Made by a program: the position numbers and the translations under genes. A stretch of DNA of 64,000 bases from Takakia lepidozioides (Eukaryota > Streptophyta > Takakiopsida > Takakiales > Takakiaceae): the NCBI GenBank assembly GCA_030704615.1, contig CM060732.1, positions 63,531,053-63,595,052 on the forward strand. Direction: 5' to 3'. The notes under the pieces are model-generated. The model had not been told where the DNA came from, did not search any database, and worked only from the letters and a program-made list of their open reading frames with translations. Positions 57,801 to 64,000 of this stretch are shown here, one piece after another. Within the stretch, counting starts at the first letter, position 1, and each line of letters opens with the position of its first letter.

Positions 57801-58490
57801 TACCCATGTGCACCTCAAACTTCATCTTCACAAAATTGACTCTGGTTACACCAAAATGTTAAGAGCCTCCCTAGCAAATGCTCATCATAGAACAACGACG
57901 ACTTACACATTGTATTGAGAACTCCAAGACTCAAAATGGTCATTTGTATGAATTATGACTGCAGAACTGGGAGCTCAACTCTCACACTCGAGACTACATT
58001 GAGAGCAAAGCCTCTTTGGCTCTTGTGGCAAGTAGTTTTCTCTTCAACAAGCAAGGGAAGTGTCTGGGAGGGAAGGGAGGCTTTGCTTCAGCTTGTGCTC
58101 TGGTCAAGCAGACCTGTATCGAGGTGCTTGTGCTTCCAGCTTATCTTTGTTGTCACTGCCTTGAGATACCTACGCAGGTGTTCATTTTGTGAGGGCATTC
58201 GGAAATTTTTGTTCACATGCTCTGCTTTTGAGGTGGACTGAAAGCCAAGGCATCCAGTGCTGAATAGATCAAAGCAAGAAATTTCTGCAAAAAATCTACA
58301 GTCAGTGCTTCCCGCACACTTGGGTACCACATACTCCAATGAATCTTTGTCTTCACTCCAAGTGTCAATGTCCCATGTGAATCATACCTGCCTTGGCTGA
58401 AACTGGAACTCGCAGGCCCTGCACCTTTAGTGCCCTCCTTTACAATCAAGCTCACTTCAAGAATCCAGTTGTATCACTCTTGATGTTCCC
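54873..58490. other. Intergenic stretch without supported genes
   Basis: The first 200 bp are the 5' flank of the truncated laccase. Beyond that, open stretches on both strands (the longest at 55,565-56,032 and 57,915-58,241) show no family motif. No structured repeat was noticed. Confidence 0.45.
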
Positions 58491-58497
58491 TCCAAGC

Positions 58498-58660
58498 GGG
58501 GTGAAGCCTGACCGAGTCACACTTATTTGCGTGCTCAATGCATGTGCTAGCCTATGAGCCCTCCAAAAGGGTAAGGAGGTTCATGCTGACATGTGATAGC
58601 TGGAATTGAGTTTCACACAAATCTGGACAATGCGTTTTGGGTAAGTAGACTGTCATGGTG
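58498..58660 (+). pseudogene. PPR fragment
   Basis: The translation GVKPDRVTLICVLNACASL, a stop, then ALQKGKEVHADM matches the repeat unit of the DYW-PPR protein at 28.5 kb (GVKPDNVTFNCILSACADLG, ALEKGKEVH). It is broken by stops and covers only about one and a half repeats. Confidence 0.75.
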
Positions 58661-59089
58661 CCCCAAGTTTTTCAAAGATTGTTGGGAGTATTAATGATAT
58701 GAAGCGTCACACACCCTAGGGTACCTGAACGTTGAGTAGCTGTTATTAGTCAGTTCTAATAGTTTCTGTTACATTGGTTGGTACAACGTTTTAAGATATC
58801 ATTGCATCAAGGCAGATACTCCTGCTTGTGTTGTGATTATAAAGACTTTTGATAGCCTAGTCATTTCTCTTAGTAGTCAACAAAGCTTAACTACAGAAAG
58901 GGTAACTGAAATGCTACGATAAGAAGAGATGAGGCGAAGAGATTTCGGGGTTGGGACAACTGAGAGTGTTGTTTTATTTGCTGGAAGGAATCAAATTCTA
59001 AAAATAAAAGAGCCTTAGAAGCAAATAAAAATAACAATATGAGTCTTAGTAGTACACCAACAAAAAGGTCGTCAAATAGTTTGTCAAGT

Positions 59090-60040
59090 AGTTCTCTTAC
59101 ACCTACGAAAAAGGAATTTAAGGGTAAATGTTTTTACTGTAAGAAAGTCGGTCACATGGCGAGCAATGTTAGGAAGAGAAATGGAGAAAACGGTAGATAA
59201 GAAGGGAGATGGAAAGACCCAAGCTAACTCAGTGGAGGATCCTGATAGTACTGCTTGTGAGAAACTATTCGTTACAACTTTCTCTACTTCTTTCTCAAAG
59301 GATCTTGATGACTGGTATATTGACTCGGGGGCTTCTCAACATATGACCTCTAACAAAGATATGTTTGTAAAGTACAAACAATGAGATCTTGTTCGGAAGG
59401 TTTACTTGGGAGATGACAGTAATCACATAATTCAGGGTCAAGGCCAGGTTTGCTTTATGCAAGAAAAAAGAAGTATATAGATGATGAGTTATTTGTTCTA
59501 GGGTTGACCAAGAATTCACTGTCAGTGAGTAAAGTTATGGACTCTAGATTACAACTTGAGTTTCATGCTAATTATTGTCTTTTAAAGATGGAGATGTGGT
59601 GGCGAAGGGTGTGAGAGAAGATAACTTTTATAAGTTGTGTGCTTCTTCAGTCTTATCTCAAGATAAAGCTTCTGAAAGTGCTTTAATCGTCAAAGACAGA
59701 AGAATTGATCTTTGGCTGGCCTATCTTAGTATTAAAACTCTACGTCTAATGCATTCTAAGAACATGGTTCAAGATTTCAATATTGATTGCTCAGTTGGAA
59801 CCTCTTTTTGCGAAGAGTGCATATTTGGCAACAACTAGGCTTTATTTCCTAAAGGAGGAGGAAGTCGTGTCATGGAGCTGTTGGAGTTGGTACATTCAGA
59901 TGTTTGCGGCCCCATGCAAATAATATCAATTGGAGGAGCAAAATGCTTTATGACGTTCATAGATGATTTGTCTAGAAGAACACTAGTTTATTTTCTGAAG
60001 AATAAAAGTGAAGCTTTAGACATGTTCAAGATCTATAAGT
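59090..60040 (+). pseudogene. Copia-type LTR retrotransposon relic (gag end, protease, integrase)
   Basis: The gag zinc knuckle reads CFYCKKVGHMASN followed by Val where the fourth zinc ligand, Cys, belongs. Protease: DWYIDSGASQHMTSNKDMF at about 59,310. GAG-pre-integrase: LCASSVLSQDK...LMHSKNMV...CEECIFG (59,635-59,830). Integrase start: LELVHSDVCGPM, then FMTFIDDLSRRTLVYFLKNK (59,880-60,010). Order protease-integrase without an RT in between is Copia-like. Stops and frame changes occur between blocks, and reverse transcriptase is absent. LTRs were not found. Confidence 0.8.
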
Positions 60041-60329
60041 CTCCGCTTAGCGAGAATTCGGATAGGTTGGTGGAAGTTCCTTGTGGTGTTTCTGCTCTTT
60101 TCTTTTCTAGGCCCCCGAGTTTGTTGTGATTCAGCTGTTGCACTCCGGTGTGACTATTGGCTTGAGCCTCAAGGCCTGATTTAGCTGTCCATGAGTGTAA
60201 CAAATGAGTGAAGATATCCCTGGAGATCATAGGTGGCAGTACTCCAGACCACCTTCTATAAAATCCATTGTCTACCTCTTATGTGCAGTGCAGTCATGGA
60301 CGCTACTTCAGCAATGCCAATCAGGGCGT

Positions 60330-60545
60330 TTTGGAACTTTTAGCGTCAAGGACTAGATTCATCTAATTGTCTCTTAAGCTCATTATGATGTTAGCCCTAA
60401 CATTCTGATCTTTTCTATCCATTACAGCTTGGCCAATTGCAACATCAGGTCTTACATCTGACCCATCAATCAATCCCCACCAGTCTTTGTCTAGAAGAAT
60501 CATTTCTATTCTAAACTTCCAGGACTGGTAGTTGGTTCCAATGAA
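60330..60545 (-). pseudogene. Copia-type gag fragment, opposite strand
   Basis: The minus strand reads GTNYQSWKFRIEMILLDKDW, then WGLIDGSDVRPDVAIGQAVM and RKDQNVRANIIMSL. This is the typical N-terminal half of a Copia gag (UBN2 type). It abuts the end of the Gypsy RNase H remnant, so the two were joined by insertion or recombination. Confidence 0.65.
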
Positions 60546-61620
60546 CCGATCTTCTACTCTTATATCAAATTCTTAAAGGTACATAGCCCATCTAGCAAGT
60601 CTGCCATGAAGTTCTTTTGCTTAACAAAAGCCTTAAGTGGAAGATGATCAGTCTCTACCACAAACCAGCTACCATGCAAATATTGCCTGAAATGCTTCAC
60701 ACCAAATACTAAGGCCAAACCCTTCTTATCAGTTATGGAATAGTTTCTTTCATAACGATCAAGAATGTGAGATGCATAAGCTATTATATGCTCATTGCCT
60801 TCTACAACTTGACATAAGATTGCAGATATGGCCACATCTGATGCATCAGTTTGAAGTAAGAAACATAATTCAAAGTTGGGAAACATCAAGATGGGAGCTG
60901 AACACAAAGCCTTGTGAAGGGTGTCAAAGGCAGACTGCTGGGAGAAGATCCATTCAAACCTGACATCTTTGCACAATACCTTGGTTAGAGGGTGAGCAAG
61001 CTTGGCAAAGTTCTCAATGAAGCGCATATAATAAGAAGTCAGACCCAGGAAGGATTTGATACAATGTTTCCCTGGGAATATGAAAGCCCCAAACAGACTC
61101 AAGCTTTGAAGGATTAGGAAACAAACCATCCTTGGAGAGGATATGACCAAGAAAGTGTAGCTCAGGCATGAATAGTTCACACTTCTTGCAATACGCAATT
61201 TGCTGAACATACGCTACAGGTCAGTCAAGTTGGCATCAAAACTGGCTGAACATACATTGATATCATCCACATAAATTAAGGCACATTCCCAGTGAAGATT
61301 TTCCAAGACAATGTCCATGAGGCATTAGAAGGTGGAGGTGGCATTGCATAAATCAAAGGGCATGGTCTCATATTGGTATTTGCCCATGCGACACACAAAC
61401 GAGGTCTTTTCCTTGGCTGCTTTAGTGAGAGGAACTTGCCAAAAACCAGAAGCAAAATCAAGAGAGGAGAAAATTGTAGCACCATGCAATTGATCCAAGG
61501 TCTCATTGATCCTAGGTAAATGGTAGGCATCTTTTTTAGTGATGTCATTCAGTTTCATGAAGTCAACACAAAAATGAGTGGTGTTATCTTTCTTTCCAAC
61601 CAGGACAAAACTCTATTTTA
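60546..61620 (-). pseudogene. Gypsy-type LTR retrotransposon relic (RT-RNase H)
   Basis: RT: KKDAYHLPRINETLDQLHGA, SSLDFASGFWQVPL, CRMGKYQYETMPFDLCNA, and a catalytic YVDD codon block at 61,262-61,273 (LIYVDDINV). The connection domain reads FLGLTSYYMRFIENFAKLAH. RNase H: LLQTDASDVAISAILC, IAYASHILDRYERNYS and YLHGSWFVVETDHLPLKAF. It lies in at least two frames with an internal stop after NATSTF. Gag, protease and integrase are not visible; LTRs not found. Confidence 0.85.
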
Positions 61621-61624
61621 ACTA

Positions 61625-62120
61625 ATTCTGGTCTTTTGTTTAGTCCAAAAATAGTACAAGATATATAAATAATTTTAATCTATAATAGAAATAAAGATAT
61701 ATATGTATAATTATTTGACTATTTGTGCACTGTATACAACGAATTATATAATCCTCCACACATTCTACGCAAAAATACAAGATGAACGTCCACTGCCAAG
61801 TTGACGTTCATTAAAAGGAATGGGATGATGCAATGAATCAAACAATGAGGAGAGCTCCGATATCCAAAATGACATACACAAACAAACATGGAACAATGGC
61901 AGAACCAAATATGAAACAATGATGGCATATGATGAAGAGGAAAACATGGAAAAACGAGTATATCGGGACCTGATTGATGATTTGAAACATTTATATTTTA
62001 TTTGAGATTATATCATTCAAGACGATGGACCAACAGAAAAATGAACGTCAACTGTCCATCCGTTCATGGACATAATGCCATACAAGTCATAGATTCTGAA
62101 GCCATAGAACTATTACGGCT
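61625..62120. other. Short non-genic stretch
   Basis: AT-rich. No family was recognised. Confidence 0.4.
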
Positions 62121-62124
62121 TATA

Positions 62125-63395
62125 CTAACTTATTAATAATACTGAGCCTCCTCCCAAACGGCTCGCAGTCAAGGCATGTGTCCGAAGATGCCTCCGGTTA
62201 CCACAGCCACTTGCAACGGTCTCCGCACCAGAGGACATGGAGATACTTTCAGGAAGGTGAAACCGGCTGACATTATCATCTGAAATGTTACTCCCAACTC
62301 TACTTGATGCCCTTGAAGCCTGCCGGCACGCCCGCCATTCTTCCCAATCACGCAGCTCTTGTTCCTCTTTTAGAATTCGTTCCTTGAATGTAAATGGGGA
62401 CAAGCGATTGAAATGACAAATGTTAGGCCCAAAGTGGAAGTTTTGCATATGGATTTGTTGAGGTAAGAGTGCAAATGCAAATGCAAAAGCAAAAGCAATT
62501 TTGGAAAATCAAATTCTGAACAAACAACAAAACAGTGGGATCCACATGCCTACCAAGGTAATCAGGTTCTTTTTGTTGTGGGATCCAAACACGAGGATCA
62601 AGATATCTTCCATATCAGGCCTAGCAGGCATGGTCTTGACCAATAGGCTTATGATAACACTTTGTCCGGTTCTCGCTAATGTAATCAACGACCGTTGAAG
62701 CTCCAGCCATCTCCGATATATATGGCCACACTGCTTTTGTCATATCATCCCGGTCATGCAAGCCGTTTGGTGAAGGCTTGAATGAGAAAGGGAAGAATCC
62801 AGTATTTTGTGGGTTTCGCAGGCCTTTTGGTGGCTCATCATCTACAAGAAGTGTTTGCCCATGCGCAGCAAACGGTCTACCAGGGTACCTGACAATAACA
62901 CTTTGAATATCCTTCACGAGATATTTCATCACGGGCCTGATATAACCGGTGGTATCCTAACAATCCTCAGCAGACCATATGAAGCAAAACTTTTTCGCTA
63001 TTTTCGTGGGGACGAAGCTCTCCAACATCCTACAAAGAACACCTCTATCAGCACATGACCAAATGGCCACGTGAAAATGCTTCAATGCAGGGTCCAGAAA
63101 CTCTAAGATTCCAGACCGAGGCACCACAAATGGTCTGTCAGGAACTTGGAGTGTCACATTCCTGTAACAAAATTTCTCCTTAAACAGTTCACCGCCGGTT
63201 GGGGGTGGCCGGTAGCAGATGAGTCCGTTGACACTCAAAATTAACATCCTTCTAAGGCGTTTTCTCCTGCAACTGTCGATGGAGACGGTGGAGGTTGCCA
63301 CCAAGAACGTGTGGGAGAGCGGCAACCACAAATCGTTTGTGGCTTATGCAAGATTTGCTTCGGAACCGGTACAGATTTTGTTATCTGACACCATG
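62125..63395 (-). pseudogene. FCP1/NIF-type phosphatase-domain protein, pseudogene
   Basis: The family (HAD-type, DxDx(T/V)) removes phosphate from protein serines. The frame is stopped by TAA at 63,344-63,346 and TAG at 62,957-62,959 but otherwise continues: RRMLILSVNGLICYRPPP, RPFVVPRSGILEFLDPALKH, FHVAIWSCADRGVL, KFCFIWSAEDC, the TAG, DTTGYIRPVMKYLVKDI, TLLVDDEPPKGLRNPQNTGF and VWPYISEMAGASTVVDYISE. The first catalytic Asp of the DxNGL-like motif is Ser (LSVNGL). LVDDEP, the late acidic motif, is intact. A C-terminal part (LSPFTFKERILKEEQELRDW) at 62,448-62,125 follows after a probable intron. Two stops and a lost nucleophile make an enzyme very unlikely. Confidence 0.65.
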
Positions 63396-63619
63396 GCGAA
63401 GGTGCGCAAAGGATGAAACTCTTTCGTTGTCTCCCCTGACCTGCTTCGGTTGCTTTCGAATGTCACACGGGCACTGAGTGCTTTTTTAAAATATCTCATC
63501 CACAGAGGGACTCTATTAGAGTTATTGATGACTTGCGAGGCGCGGATGACTTATATTTGTACATCATCCTCTCGTACTAAGTGAAAACAATATCGATCAG
63601 TTTGACATTTTTTTCCGAC

Positions 63620-64000
63620 GGCATAGGCCAACCTAGGAATCCTGGAAAAGGGCAAAAAGGTACATGCTGACATCATCAAAACTGGGATTATACCATATTT
63701 CATTCTCGAGAATGCCCTTGTGGACACGTATGCAAAGTGTGGCTAAACGATTCGCGTCAAGTGTTTGACAATTGGCTCAACAAGATGTTGTCTCATGGAG
63801 TACAATGTTAACAGGATATGCTCAGCATGGGTATAATAAAGAGGCTATAGACATATGTGAGCAAATGATAAGGGAATGTTTCAAGCCCAACAAAGTTGTG
63901 TTGATTTGCATTCTCAATATGTGCGCGCGTCTTGCCGCCCTGGAAAAAGGCATATAGATCCATGGTGCCATCATCAAAGCTAGGATATTGACACGGATAT
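63620..64000 (+). pseudogene. PPR pseudogene, runs off the window
   Basis: ANLGILEKGKKVHADIIKTG, IPYFILENALVDTYAKCG and a stop are followed, after a frameshift near 63,745, by QQDVVSWSTMLTGYAQHG, KPNKVVLICILNMCARLAAL and EKG, another stop, and IHGAIIKA. This is the same PLS repeat type as the DYW-PPR gene at 28.5 kb. Its 3' remainder lies beyond the window. Confidence 0.8.

Overview
The window looks like nuclear DNA of a land plant. It has GT-AG introns, a 23-exon nuclear regulator, laccase-type multicopper oxidases, a DYW-type pentatricopeptide (PPR) RNA-editing factor, and LTR, LINE, SINE, hAT and PIF/Harbinger debris. The DYW protein is made of near-identical PLS units, and two decayed relatives lie nearby. 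That fits a seedless lineage with a large editing-factor family (lycophyte, fern or similar) better than a flowering plant, but this is an inference and no species can be named.

Layout: 1-9 kb is a repeat field with SINE copies, a 697-bp hAT-type MITE with a perfect 8-bp target duplication (1255-1951), a 53-bp triplicate repeat and a large inverted-repeat cluster (6.8-8.8 kb). At 9.5-10.3 kb lies a broken PIF/Harbinger transposase, and at 11.3-12.0 kb an unassigned frameshifted reading frame. From 26,564 down to 12,704 (minus strand) runs a complete CCAR1-like gene of 23 coding exons and 1256 codons. Its splice phases all agree.

Divergent from it on the plus strand come a tandemly duplicated 246-bp upstream block, an OSB-like fragment (organellar single-stranded DNA-binding family), and an 848-codon DYW-PPR frame (28,509-31,055) that lacks its own ATG. 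From 36.1 to 32.2 kb (minus) is a decayed LINE. At 36.7-37.5 kb is an unassigned coding relic. From 42,162 to 38,493 (minus) is a complete six-exon laccase of 620 residues. From 43 to 53 kb there is almost only repeat material, including MITEs, SINEs and a decayed hAT transposase.

At 54,872-53,089 (minus) a second laccase keeps only exons 1-3, possibly joined to a foreign last exon. From 58.5 kb to the end the window holds a PPR fragment, Copia-like and Gypsy-like remnants in head-to-head orientation, an FCP1-type phosphatase-domain pseudogene with two in-frame stops and a lost catalytic Asp, and a second PPR pseudogene running off the end.

The intact genes do not form a pathway. CCAR1-like acts in nuclear transcription and splicing, DYW-PPR in organellar C-to-U editing, and laccase in apoplastic phenolic oxidation. 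The OSB-like and DYW-PPR sequences lie side by side and both families act on organellar nucleic acids. Eukaryotic exon models here were built by hand from splice motifs and reading-frame continuity; there is no transcript evidence.
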